Shown piece by piece: positions 20,707 to 48,300 of a stretch of 64,000 nt of DNA. The stretch lies in NCBI GenBank assembly GCA_963693285.1, contig OY848919.1, positions 744,001 through 808,000 of the forward strand. Direction: 5' to 3'. The position numbers were made by a program, and so were the translations under genes. The notes beneath the pieces are model-generated. The model did no database searches and was not told where the DNA came from. It saw nothing but the letters and a program-made list of their open reading frames with translations. This DNA is from Xestospongia muta. Its lineage: Eukaryota; Porifera; Demospongiae; Haplosclerida; Petrosiidae. Numbering within the stretch: the stretch's first letter is position 1; each line of letters begins with the position of its first letter.

Positions 20707-23538
20707 ATGGAGGCTACTACTGTGAAGGAGAGAGGGAATCAATTCTTTAAAGACAAAGACTATGTTCAAGCAGCTGCCTGCTATACTGAGGCCATACAAT
20801 TGTCCTCAGCTGTCGTAGATGGAGAACCAAAAGAAAGATGTATTTATTTTAAAAACAGAGCTGCTTGTTTTTTGAAGATGAAGGAATACGAGAAAGCACT
20901 TGATGATTGTGTTTCAGCTCTCTCGATAGTATCCAGTGATACTAAGGCACTCTATCGTTATGCACAGGCATTGGAAGGGATGGGAAAAGAGGCGGAGTCT
21001 CTTGTTCAATTAAAAAAGCTTTTAAGTATTGATCCTAGGAATAAAGATGCTAACGAGATGGCTCGACAACTGATGGTGTCTTTAAAGAAGCAATCAGAAC
21101 AGTTTCGTTCAACAGACAGTTTAGTAGAAGAAATGTATAAAACGTTATCAGACCCTCAAGCCCCCCTTGAACGAAGGGTCCAGTCGGCCAAAAATATGGC
21201 CATTTTAAGTCGTGAAGAAGGGGGAGCACAGCAACTATTTCAAGCTGGGGGTGTGGCTAGATTGATTCCTTATTTGGAGAGTGACTCGCCAGAACTGGTC
21301 AATCATGTTTTACAAGTTTTTGTAGGTCTTTCAATAGGTAACAAATCTCGTGCTACAGCTGTACTAGAGATATTAACACTAGAGAGACTGTCGACTCACT
21401 TAAGTTCTATACATAGTAATATTGGTATGAGTACTGTCGCAATATTAAAAGAAGTTCTATTATCCACCATTACTATTAAGCAACCTGTCAAAGATCAAAG
21501 TAGTGCAAAGGATACTGCTGAAGATGAAAATGAATCTGTTGCTAAGCAACAATTGGACACACCCTTCATTTTACCTTTAATACAATTTATTTTTTTATCT
21601 CTAGCTAGTTATGATATTCTGGGTGACACTCGAGATGGTATTTTAGAACTGTTTGTAAAAACCATCCCTCAACCATACATGGCCAGTCTCTATGTGAAAG
21701 AAAAACTGGTTGAACATGCGTTGCAGGTTGCTACACACACCTGGCATGATATGGAAGGATTACAAAATGACAAGAAAGTAGTGAGGTTACCAGTGAGTAG
21801 TGACTGTCGTATGAATGTATCGATGGTCTTATCATCTTTGTATGAACACATACAGGGCAAAGACGAAAAGGATCTGCGTGATCTTTTTAAAGAGCAATGT
21901 TCTACGTTTATCCTCTTACATGCACTGCAATCTGATCTACTCAGTCAACTTGGGACAATGGCAGCATTAGCTGCTCTTCTTCAAGGTGTTGTGGAAATAG
22001 GAAATGAGATAATTTCCAAGGAGGAGACCATTTTAAAATTAGCAGTCACACTGGCTACATCTCCTACTATTTCAAGCCAGGCTGTTGCTGTTGAAGCTAT
22101 CACCCTTGCAGCCTCAGACAAGAGCAGATGCCAGGAAATTATGACGCAGGGTCTACCAGCATTGAAGGAGTTGTATCACTCGTCAGACGATCGGGTGCAA
22201 GTCCGTGCTCTCGTAGGACTTTGTAAGTTGGGTTCCTCAGGAGGTACCAACGTCAATTCAAAGCCTTTTGCTGATGGAGCTAATGTAAAGCTGGAGAAAA
22301 CTTGTCGGAAGTTTCTTATGAGTTCTAAAAAGGAAGAGAATTTGAAGAAATGGGCAGCTGAGGGAATAGCTTTTCTCTCATTGGATGCTGAGGTCAAAGA
22401 AGCTTTGATTCAAGACAAACCAGCTCTTCAAGTCTTGTTTAAGCTCGCGGAATCCTCAGACAAGTCCCTTCTCTATGGCATAGCCTCCATTTTTGTCAAC
22501 TTAACCAACAGTTATGACAAACCAGAGAGAAATCCTGAACTTGAAGAACTTGGGAAATTTGCTGGAGAAAATATTCCAAAAGAACACGAATTTGATGGAC
22601 CTGACTATGTCAAGAACAGAGTTGATACACTCTTAAAAATTGGAGTCATCCAAGCATTGTCAGGACTTATAGTCTGTAACAGCAAAGCTATAAGGGAACA
22701 AGTTGCTCGAGTGTTTCTTGCCCTAACTGTGGAGGTCAGTAACCGTGGACCTGTTATACAACAAGGTGGTGTGAAAAACCTCATTCTATTAGCATCAGAA
22801 AACTCCGAGAAAGGATTGCTCATTGCTTCACAGGCTCTGGCGAAAATAGGTATTACGAACAATCCACAATTGGCTTTTCCAGGTCAGCGTGCTATTGAGG
22901 TTGTACGACCATTGGTGCGTCTTTTAAAATCAGAAAATGGTCTCCAACAATTTGAAGGATTAATGGCATTAACGAACTTAGCCTCTCTTAGCGATGAAAT
23001 TCGACAACGTATTTACAGAGAAGGAGCAATTCCTATAATGGAAGGACTTATGTTTGAGGAACGAGAGCTAATACGCCGTGCATCCACTGAAGCTTTATGC
23101 AATATGATTCAACTAGAAGAGGTACATAAGCGTTTCTATGGTGATGATCTGGAACGTGTGAAACTCTGGACTTTGTTTTCTGGTGAGGAAGATGTGGCAC
23201 TTGCTCTTGCAGCATCAGGAGGACTCGCCCAGCTGTCACATGATCCGAAACTATGCAGCAAAATTATGGAAGTGAAATCATCGTTGGAAATATTAAAAGA
23301 GTTGGTCACTAATGAGAATCAGGAATTACAATATCGTGGCATGTATATTTTAGCCAATCTCATTGAAGCCAGCCAAGATATTGCTGCCAAACTTTTAGAG
23401 GGTGAGCTGCTAGATATTCTTGTGGCTTATTTGCAAGGTGATTTCCCACCTAATGTCAAAAACCAGGCAGAGAGGGGACTAAAGAAAGCGGTAGAGTATG
23501 GCCTGATCATGCCTAATCCAGACCTTAGTACCAGTTAA
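20707..23538 (+). CDS. UNC45: UNC45 myosin chaperone, intronless
   Basis: Single uninterrupted frame of 943 codons from ATG 20707; an in-frame ATG at 20665 would add 14 residues (MNFMKGGVVKCFAL) that do not resemble the family, so the later start is preferred. Residues about 5-115 form three TPR motifs (VKERGNQFFKDKDYVQAAACY, RCIYFKNRAACFLKMKEYEKA, SDTKALYRYAQALEGMGK), which in UNC45 bind Hsp90. The rest is the central and UCS armadillo-type region, with family signatures VRALVGLCKLGSSGGT, KKWAAEGIAFLSLDAEVK, VFLALTVEVSNRGPVIQQGG, QLAFPGQRAIEVVRPLVRLL, MALTNLASL and STEALCNMI. Length matches human UNC45A/B (about 930 aa). UNC45 folds and assembles myosin motor domains with Hsp90. It has no introns although its neighbours have many. 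It is divergent from the NFXL1-like gene and convergent with FAXDC2-like copy A. Confidence 0.95.
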   Translation: MEATTVKERGNQFFKDKDYVQAAACYTEAIQLSSAVVDGEPKERCIYFKNRAACFLKMKEYEKALDDCVSALSIVSSDTKALYRYAQALEGMGKEAESLVQLKKLLSIDPRNKDANEMARQLMVSLKKQSEQFRSTDSLVEEMYKTLSDPQAPLERRVQSAKNMAILSREEGGAQQLFQAGGVARLIPYLESDSPELVNHVLQVFVGLSIGNKSRATAVLEILTLERLSTHLSSIHSNIGMSTVAILKEVLLSTITIKQPVKDQSSAKDTAEDENESVAKQQLDTPFILPLIQFIFLSLASYDILGDTRDGILELFVKTIPQPYMASLYVKEKLVEHALQVATHTWHDMEGLQNDKKVVRLPVSSDCRMNVSMVLSSLYEHIQGKDEKDLRDLFKEQCSTFILLHALQSDLLSQLGTMAALAALLQGVVEIGNEIISKEETILKLAVTLATSPTISSQAVAVEAITLAASDKSRCQEIMTQGLPALKELYHSSDDRVQVRALVGLCKLGSSGGTNVNSKPFADGANVKLEKTCRKFLMSSKKEENLKKWAAEGIAFLSLDAEVKEALIQDKPALQVLFKLAESSDKSLLYGIASIFVNLTNSYDKPERNPELEELGKFAGENIPKEHEFDGPDYVKNRVDTLLKIGVIQALSGLIVCNSKAIREQVARVFLALTVEVSNRGPVIQQGGVKNLILLASENSEKGLLIASQALAKIGITNNPQLAFPGQRAIEVVRPLVRLLKSENGLQQFEGLMALTNLASLSDEIRQRIYREGAIPIMEGLMFEERELIRRASTEALCNMIQLEEVHKRFYGDDLERVKLWTLFSGEEDVALALAASGGLAQLSHDPKLCSKIMEVKSSLEILKELVTNENQELQYRGMYILANLIEASQDIAAKLLEGELLDILVAYLQGDFPPNVKNQAERGLKKAVEYGLIMPNPDLSTS

Positions 23539-23847
23539 TGATTTATAATATGTTAAAAATTATTTTCTCTGTCAATTTTGTAGCAACAGTCACAAGTTTC
23601 TTTTTAAAAATTCATTGACCAATTCCCACTTTAATTAAAATTAATTTATTGTCCTTATTTGGATAAGGGTACTACTGACACACACGTATCCACACATGCT
23701 TACAATTTGGGCCATATCTACACCAGCTGTATTTCTCAAGTCTGTTAGAAATTACTAGAAAAATACCAACTGTTAATTTGCTACAAAAAACATGAATAAA
23801 AATAAAAATAACGACACAGCAATATACATTTTATATTTTATAATTAA
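23539..23847. other. Convergent 3' intergenic region with crossing poly(A) signals
   Basis: 309 bp between two stop codons. AATAAA on the plus strand at 23795-23800 and again at 23801-23806 could end UNC45 mRNA; AATAAA on the minus strand at 23645-23650 could end the FAXDC2-like mRNA. If these are used, each transcript passes the other's poly(A) site, so the 3' ends overlap by at least 150 bp. Nothing else is recognisable. Confidence 0.45.
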
Positions 23848-25150
23848 TTACGACTTGTCATGTTTCTTTTGAGAATCAGGTACCAGCTGTTTAGCTGGTG
23901 ACAATCCTGTCAATATAAAATGGCGTTCATAGCTTTTGGTGTGACGAAATACTCCATCAGTTCCATGTAGATGATCCAAAATCCCAATAGCACCAAAATT
24001 ATAAATAAATCTAAAAAATAGTACATCATGTTGACATTTTTATAAGATACTTACTTGCTGTGGTGAAAATCATGCGCTTCAGGAGAAGCTAAGAATGGAA
24101 GGTGATAGCCACAATGAGTACACGTAGTATTGATAATGGCTGCCATGAGAAATAACCACAATGATGCAAGATGGTTACCAAAGTAATCACCTAGCAACAA
24201 GGAACCACCGAGAATAGGCAACAAGTTGACAAAGAAATGTTCCAAGGGATGGCAATAAATGGATACAATGCTAACAGGAGCCGTCCATTCATGATGAATT
24301 TTATGAATACGAGAATAAAGATATCGATGATGGAAGAGGCTGTGATAGAGATAAACAAACAAATTTATCATATATTCTGTAGTTACCGGTGTAAGTAGTA
24401 AAAACCTATCTCTTCTATCATAATGAAAAAGAGAAGATGGAACACTACTTGTGGAAAGCTTGGTAACTCATAGTCGCATCGCAATCTCCTCCAACTAGCT
24501 ATTGGCCATGTAACCAGCTGGAATATCATACTAACAGCAGTAATGTTAAACAATATGACTTTCAAACTTTTTTTATATTTCTCCCAACTCACCTAAAGAA
24601 GTAAAAGATAGTTGGTTTATTTGACTCACCAATTCTACAAACTTACTGGTATATTTTTATCATCTTGTATTTTATACTTATGGAGACACTGTGGTCTACC
24701 AGTAAGATCAAGAAACATAAAGAAGGAGTTAGCAATGAAAAATACTATAAAACCAAAGACTTGTGTCCCTGTTATAACAATTGATAATAACTCCTTTACT
24801 TAATCATACTTTACTTACCCAGTACGTACATGATGAAATCATTCTCACCAGATAACTGATAAATATAGGCCCATTTCTCTGAGAAAAAAGCTTTAGAGGC
24901 ACCCCAGAACTGCTCCATATGCCTAATACATGAATTGAACATGTAAGAGATTGCAATCACTTCAGCACGAACCATGTAATACTGTTCCTAATAGCAACTA
25001 AGACAATAAGAGAAGCTGCAATGATGAAGAGGGCCTTTCTTGTTGCTTCATAGACAGCACCAATGGAGTTTAGAAGTTTAAGCTACATAATAGAAAAGGA
25101 GACATGTAAACGTTATTTATAAACAGTAAAATACAGCTTACTGTCTGCAT
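23848..25150 (-). CDS. FAXDC2: FAXDC2-like fatty acid hydroxylase superfamily protein, copy A
   Basis: Minus-strand gene with a 9-base first coding exon (ATGCAGACA, 25142-25150) followed by exons near 24964-25083, 24821-24922, 24640-24770, 24397-24592, 24053-24341 and 23848-24012. Three histidine boxes of the membrane di-iron hydroxylase family are intact: HRLFHH, HKIHHEW and HCGYHLPF...HDFHH. Several hydrophobic segments fit an ER membrane protein. The C-terminus ILDHLHGTDGVFRHTKSYERHF is close to vertebrate FAXDC2, which belongs with C-4 methylsterol oxidase and C25 hydroxylase relatives. Substrate (sterol or fatty acyl) cannot be told from sequence. Neighbouring copy B has the same exon plan and is clearly a paralogue. 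Confidence 0.9.
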
Positions 25151-26601
25151 TTTCAAAAGCACTTGTCAGGACTCAGAAGTCAGGAGCTGCTGGACGGTCT
25201 GGACCCCGCCCATATGTCAAGACATTCCTCTTATATACTAAACAGCTGTGAATTTAATTACTCATAAAATTAATTAAACTATAACATTTACAACTAATTG
25301 TAGCATTGTAGCATTATCTAATGGGTTAGGATGACAGAATTATATTTTAAAACAACCACAATTATTCTAACATATCTCTGTTGGTGTTAATGTACTTCTC
25401 TAATTTACACAACAGTATCACAATGGACAGTGTCACAATACTATATAATACAGCACAGTGTCACAATACTATATAATACACCACCATTTAGCAACGGACA
25501 GTGTCACAATACTATATAATACAGCACCATTTAGCAACGGACAGTGTCACAATACTATATAATACAGCACCATTTAGCAATGGACAGTGTCACAAGTAGT
25601 AAACCATTAAATGTGTATACAATCTTTGACAGTGGGGTAGGAATGAAGTTTAAGTTGATGGGGGCTGACCTTATATTTAGTTGCATTATATTGTTAAACA
25701 TCAAAAATGCCCCAGAAAATTATTTCGTTTGTTGTTAAAGGAAACAAACTCTTTAGTTATTTCTAATAAGTTTATGTTATCAGTACAGTCGTTATGTGTA
25801 TGTAACAGCATGACATGGTTTAGTCGTTCCTGTGTCATAGTACTTTGTATAGTTTGTAGGTAATTTTTTAGTTGGCGTAAGATTAAAATAATGTGGTGAT
25901 TTATTGTTAATATACACAAATTAACACATAACACTACAGTCAAGAGGTTATTGTGTACATAGCCTTGAGTGCAAACCAGGAGGAGCTTAGCCCCCTGATT
26001 TTGAAGTTGGGGGGGGGGGGCTTCACCCCTACCTGCCCCCCTTTCCTACCCTATGATCTTTAATAGTTACTGGTAACATTCATATGAATTTAGCATGCTA
26101 TAAATATACATTTAGATATCTATAGTTTTTTGAGATTGCTAAACAAATGCATGAATTAAATAACATCAGTAATAATAGAAGCTACCAGCTATGCCTCTAA
26201 ATATTCGTTCCTGCTTCAATGGACCCACCATATAAGGAAGATTGAAATAAAGATAACACAGGACACATCACAGCATCTATTAAAGTTTATTTCAGCTGTT
26301 ATAATTGGAAGGAGATTTACAAGTAATTTGTCAACAAGGAAACAATCAATGAACATTACTATTGTCTATTTGTATTTTGTATTTAGCCCATTACTTCATA
26401 TGCTCATCCACTAAATTGATGGGGGAAGGACTGACAGCTATTTTTGAATAAAAAATATTAAAGATTTTCTAAAAATAATTTTCAGTAAAACAAAAAGTGC
26501 CAAAATGATCCACAAAAAATGAATAACTAATTATGACTTAGAGGGTGCGTGTGTCTATTACACAATCTGTGAGTCTACTCTGTAAGTCTACTCTACGTGT
26601 C
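25151..26601. other. Intergenic region between the FAXDC2-like copies
   Basis: 1.45 kb with no supported exon. It holds a tandem array of about 43 bp at 25423-25590 (see repeat entry), a G-run near 26009-26020, and the presumed promoter of copy A just above 25150. The short open frames in it have no family signature. Confidence 0.5.
25423..25590 (+). repeat. Roughly 43-bp tandem repeat between FAXDC2-like genes
   Basis: About four to five units with ggacagtgtcacaatactat and ataatacagcaccatttagc. Confidence 0.85.
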
Positions 26602-28304
26602 TTAGTTACAGCATTCATCTGGCTTCTTTGGTGAATCGGGTATTAATTCTCTGGCTGAGGTCAGTCCCGTTAGAACAAAATGACGTTCGTAATCTTTGCT
26701 TTGATGAAATGCTTTATCAGTTCCGTGAAGGTGATCCATAATCCCAAGAACACCATACATCTGGTTAAATCTGAAAGATCATGTGACTATCATGTGATCA
26801 GTTCACAGTCATATTTACCTGCTATGATGAAAATCATGTGCTTCAGGAGAAGCCAAGAATGGTAGGTGATAGCCGCAATGAGAGAAAGTGGTATTAGTTA
26901 CTGCTATTATGACAAACAACCACACAGATGCAAGATGGTTACCAAAGTGATCTCCTAACACCAAGGGACCGGCAATAATAGGCAAAGAATTGACAAAGAA
27001 ATGTTCCAAGGGGTGGCAATATATGGACGCAATACTAAAAGGAGCCGTCCATTCGTGATGAACTTTATGTACACGAGAATACAGATATCGGTGATGAAAG
27101 AGTCTACAATAAAAATATTATGATCAGTATGTGTAAGTGAGTTTGCTATGTATAACACAGGTATGTAACCTGTTTCTTTGTTACCTGTGTGTATAATAGA
27201 ACCCGATTTCTTCTATTATAATATAACAGAGAAGATGAAGTACCACTTCCGGAAAGGTAGGCAACTCAAAATCACATCTCAATCCTCTCCAACTAACCAA
27301 TGGCCATGTAACCAACTGGAAAACACATCCTACGACAATACTGTTAAACAACACGACCTTCAAACATTTCTTATATTTATCCCAGCTCACCTAAAGAAAT
27401 GAAAGACAAGTATATTTAACTTACAAATTACATAACACAAACTAACAGGGACATTCTTCTCTTCCTGTATTTTGTATTTATGGAGATACTGTGGTCGACC
27501 AGAGAGATCAAGGAGCATAAACAATAAATTAGCAGTCCAAAATGCAATAATGGTGATCGCTTGTGTTCCTAATACAATAAAGATCAGTTGGACTAGTATA
27601 TTATTATAGTAGAACTTACCCAGTACGTACATGATGAAGTCATTCTCACCAGATAACTGATAGACGTAGGTCCATTTATCTGAGAAGAAAGCTTTTGAAG
27701 CACCCCAGAACTGTTCCAAATGCCTACACAAGTACATATATGGTGTTATTTTGATGTAGTATGTTCAAATAACTATGCCAATACAAAGTTTATTCATTAT
27801 AGAAAGCACATAGTAATAAATACCATATAAGGTAATAAGATATCAGATGGTGTGTTTTTTTCAAGAAAAATAGTTTGACAGTTATTATATGTGCCTGATG
27901 AATAGTTTTGACATTCCATTTCAGCTAATTATATTAATTGCTAGATGGATTGGATAACAAAAAAGATTACATTTAATGTACATGCAAACAGTTTTTTTAT
28001 TGAAGAAAATACGTCTTGTTATGCGTTTAGTTCAAGGGAGTGGAGATTAGTACATTATGGCATAAAATAGTATCAATATCAAATAGAAAACGATATAAAT
28101 GAATTGGTATGTGAACAACTGCAACAACATACCAGATAATGGAGTTTCTAACGGCGATAAGGACAACAAGACAAGTAGTAATGATGAAGATACCTTTTCT
28201 TGTTGCCTCATAGACGCCTCGTATGGTATCTCTGAACTATTAAAAATATCACTGTTATTTCCAACAGCTGTGGGTATCATTAACTCATAACTTACCGTTT
28301 GCAT
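26602..28304 (-). CDS. FAXDC2: FAXDC2-like fatty acid hydroxylase superfamily protein, copy B
   Basis: Same architecture as copy A: a 9-base first coding exon (ATGCAAACG, 28296-28304; donor gtaagt), then FRDTIRGVYEATRKGIF... (about 28135-28240), HLEQFWGASKAFFSDKW (27620-27725), a TQAITIIAFWTANLLF exon (27447-27570), MSWDKYKKCLKVV...FYYTHR (27181-27390), LFHHRYLYSRVHKVHHEW (26818-27104) and a last exon (26602-26770) ending PDSPKKPDECCN. All three histidine boxes are present (HRLFHH, HKVHHEW, HDFHH). It is probably an ER membrane di-iron oxygenase. The high similarity and shared intron positions with copy A indicate tandem duplication. Upstream it is divergent from the AFF gene. Confidence 0.9.
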
Positions 28305-28696
28305 TTTGACGAAAGACAGTCCTAGACAGACAGGGTCTGTCAGGAACACTAATTATCGCGATATTTACTTATAGCCACACCTTATTTACATACATATTGT
28401 GGGCGTGGCTATTGAGCACCTTGGTAATGAAAGGGGCTTACCCAACACGCACTTCTTGACAACACTGTACTGACCCCCAAGCGCTTCCTGCTTCTAGGAA
28501 CTACTCCGGTAAGGCCCTGTCCAGCTAAATCCATGCTCCCCATTCAAAGATAGCTAGCCACTTTGTACTGGCATTTTGGTCTGAATCGATCATTGCCTGA
28601 TCTAACTATTAATAGGAAACCTCGCAACTTTAGAGCATCTCTTGTGATCGACTCTCTCTCTCTCTCTCCCTCCCTCTCTCCCTCGTATTTTTGCTG
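28305..28696. promoter_or_regulatory. Divergent promoter region, FAXDC2-like B / AFF
   Basis: 392 bp separate the two start codons. The region includes a CT/CCCT-rich stretch at 28650-28684 directly before the AFF ATG, probably 5' untranslated sequence. No TATA-like box is convincing. The promoter role is inferred from orientation. Confidence 0.5.
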
Positions 28697-44885
<16,189 letters not shown>

Positions 44886-45358
44886 TAATTTATGACACTA
44901 GTTTTAAATTTTGGACTGTTTCCTTCTACAATTACAACATTTCTATTCACAGACTTTAAATTTTCAAATCGTATCCAAAAATTATATCAGTCAATGAGGT
45001 CAAAAATAGATGGGCTACCAAGCTTAAATTATATTGTTGTTTCTATCTGTTTTATCAATAAAACTTATTGCACAGATATCCTTTGAAAATAATATCCCAA
45101 TAATTTTAAAATGATATTATTGTTATAGAAATTATTGATTAAAAGACAGAACACATTGCTTCTTTGTTTTGTGTACTTTTTGTATTATAATAATTTATTT
45201 CTGTTAATAACTTAATGTGAATATTTTGTATTGCGGAAATTATAATTGATAACAATCTCATTATAGATCTTTAATTAAATTAATTATTAATTAATTAAAT
45301 CTTGACACGCCCATTTCCCCACCTTCTATTGAACTGTTTTACTATAAACGTTTTCTAC
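44886..45358. other. AFF 3' end to Mastermind-like 5' region
   Basis: 473 bp between same-strand genes. AATAAA at 45057-45062 is a good poly(A) signal for AFF. An AT-rich TTAATTAA-type stretch lies at 45275-45300. The promoter of the next gene should lie in the remaining 250 bp, but no element was recognised. Confidence 0.5.
45057..45062 (+). other. Poly(A) signal of AFF
   Basis: AATAAA 172 bp after the AFF stop codon. Confidence 0.6.
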
Positions 45359-48300
45359 ATGTTAAGGGGGAACTCTGCCTCAGCCATGCAGGTTGCTGCT
45401 CCATTCCCTGGGAGAGAGCCTTTAGAGAGAGCATTGACACTCACCACCGGAGCAGGGCTCGTGAGAGGGGGTATACCACTCAACCAGAGGGGAGCATTCT
45501 TTCAAACATCTAGATCATCATTAGAGGAAACTTTGTACAGGTTTAGAGAACATCACTCTAACTGTTCAGCCCGTCGACGAGCTGCAGCAACCTTTGAAAG
45601 TCAAAGAGAAGCCCAGAGAACAGAGCTCTTGGCAAGAAAGTTCATAGAAACAGTTAGACAAGAACAAGGCACCACCTCTTGTATTGGACTTGCTTCTAAC
45701 CATCACTCCACCCAACCTACCCTCCCTACAACAACTGCTAGTACTTCAGCAGCTTCTACGTTATCTACTGTACTAAGTGAATCTGAGCAATCTCAAGCAG
45801 GAGGAGGAGAAAACGAACCAACGAGAACTACAAATATGGTTAGTTACGGTATTTACTGTATGTGTGTATACACGTGTGTGTGTGTATATGTGTGTGTATG
45901 AGAACAGATATTTTATTTTTGTATCACACTCAGTAAGGTAGTGTACGGTGTCGAAATCATCCCTGTAATATTATTACTATTATTATAATATTACAAAGTT
46001 TAGCTATCCAAACTGGTTAGACAAGCCAAATTTTAACGTTATTATTATAATAACATGAAGTACTTGTAAACCAGTCCTTTGTTGCCCACGGTGATAATGG
46101 TTATCACTTTGGGGTATTCTTTTAGTCACCTTTTAAAGGTGACACTAATATCCTATTTCTAGCATACAATAATTTGTTCTATTAGTCCACTCGTTGGTAA
46201 TCCACGTATTTGTGAATTCTCCTATCATTATTATTAATTAATACATGTATTGTAGTAAATTGTTCTAGTTTTTGTTACCTTTTTCGAAAAATGGTTATTC
46301 AATCTTACATCACAATTTCATATTTATCGTGTCAACTTAAGAATTTCATTTGTTTAGTTGTTATGATTACACTACATTATATAACATGTTGTTAAGATAT
46401 GGTTGGCAAAGATGACACTTTGAAAATACTGTATTCTTTTTGTTGAAAATGTAAGAGATTGTTGTTAGTTACCAGCTGTCATTGTTCTAGAGTGTGTTGT
46501 TCTGAGAGTGTTGGAATCTCCTTGCGTAATTTTTTTCACTCTGATGAACATTGATTTAAACAAGTGAAGATAAATTTTTCATCTAAAAAAAGAGATTGCT
46601 CTTTTTTTCTTGTTGAAAAATCTATGAAATAAGTTCAATATTTGCTAATTTTAAAGGTATGCTTTGGTTGCTTAGAAACAGCAATGAAATGAGCAACATA
46701 TTACAAACAAAACAAGCAATCTTTTGTTTTTTAAAAAATTTTTGCATCAACTACAGGGCCTCTCAAAATAACACCTGTTCAGTTGGTAACATTTCAAGTA
46801 AGATGGTTGGTTGGTTTTGTTAATTGATGTAACCTGAGCTTTTACCGTTTAATTATCAGCACGCAACTCATTTAAGCAGCTGTATTTTAATGGAATTGTT
46901 CCCATTGTATTCATTTATTGGATTGCCGAAGATCAAAGCTCTTTCTTTATAGTGTCATTTTATACATAAGTATTACAGCTGATAAATCGATTGCCACGGC
47001 GCTTAGTAACAAAGGTAATGACGAGACACTGCGGCAGCAAATAAGAAAAATGTACTTACTCACATAACTTCTAATGTGGTTGTTATCTAAGCTTTTTGTG
47101 GTGTTGTTTCTGAAGATTTAATTAACGTATCTTAGCGCATATCCTGCTTTTAAAAAGCACTAGCTACGCTGGGATGATATAGTTTATCTGCCTTGGATAA
47201 CGTACTTATATCAAGTCTACTGTGGTTATTATCTCGAGCTTTTGTGGTGTTGTTTTACCTTTTATTAAATAATATTATATATTTTAGCGCTTATCATAGC
47301 AGCTGGCACCCAGGAAATTTTCATAATCAAACCAAACACTTTACTTATCAACTGATGATCTTTCTACTAGTGTTGAGATCATATAGACAAATTCTTGATG
47401 TGTCAGTACTCATTGTCATGGTAACAATTAGATTCTTTAATTATGATAATGGCTTCTGGTATTATCTCATAGTGTGATTATGTAATGTTTTGCAGCCAAA
47501 AGAAATAATTGCGGGCCATAGAAACAAAGGAACCATTGTTCCTCAGACTAAAAGAGACCTCAGTGATATAGTTAAGAAAAGAGATATTACTTAGTCACTC
47601 CCCTGGGTTATTGTAATTGCAATGGTTTCTGAGAAAGGTATGTGTGTCACATGCTGTAAGATATGCTTAGTCCTTTTTCCTGGGTTCCTTTGCCCCTCCC
47701 TCTCCATACCAACCATAAGTGGTAAGACTATGACTACATATAACAAATACAGTAAGAGGTATCTACTAAAACAAATTGTAACATATTGTGACCATCTTAT
47801 GGGACAAGCAGTACATGTATTCAGACAATAAGGTGTGAGATGTTTTCGCATTCTGTCTATAGTTTATGTCCGTTTAAAGCCAAATTCTCTTGAGTTTCTT
47901 TTGAGCTTATATCCGGCCACATGAACTAGCCTTTACACTATGTTAGGTAGTTTCTTCCCTGTTTTGTCTTCCAGCTGGTAATGTGAATGAGAGGTATGAA
48001 AAGAAATGAGTAGGTTGGTTGATAGTTTGGGTTGGCAGCTGGTACAAGCAAGAGAGATTGAGAGAGAAAACGAAGGAAGGTGTTATTTAATTTTCTTAGT
48101 TCAATAATCATTATTGACCATAAATGGAATAATAGAGAGAGTGGTGCGCGTGCAGTGAGTTTGTATAGTATATCACTAACTTAAAGTATTATCAGTTATC
48201 ATCTGGTTAATGTGATGTCATCATCTGGTTGAAAAGTCCAGACACAAGTGATGTCATTTCAATAGAAATGAAAACTTTTTCACCAAATCTCATTACGTAA

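Noticed and set aside
26003..26045. G-run followed by C-run as a regulatory hairpin
   Set aside because: A homopolymer of about 12 G with pyrimidine flanks; no further structure supports function.
47193..47477. 94-residue frame in Mastermind-like intron 1
   Set aside because: Hydrophobic AT-rich translation with no motif and no splice context.
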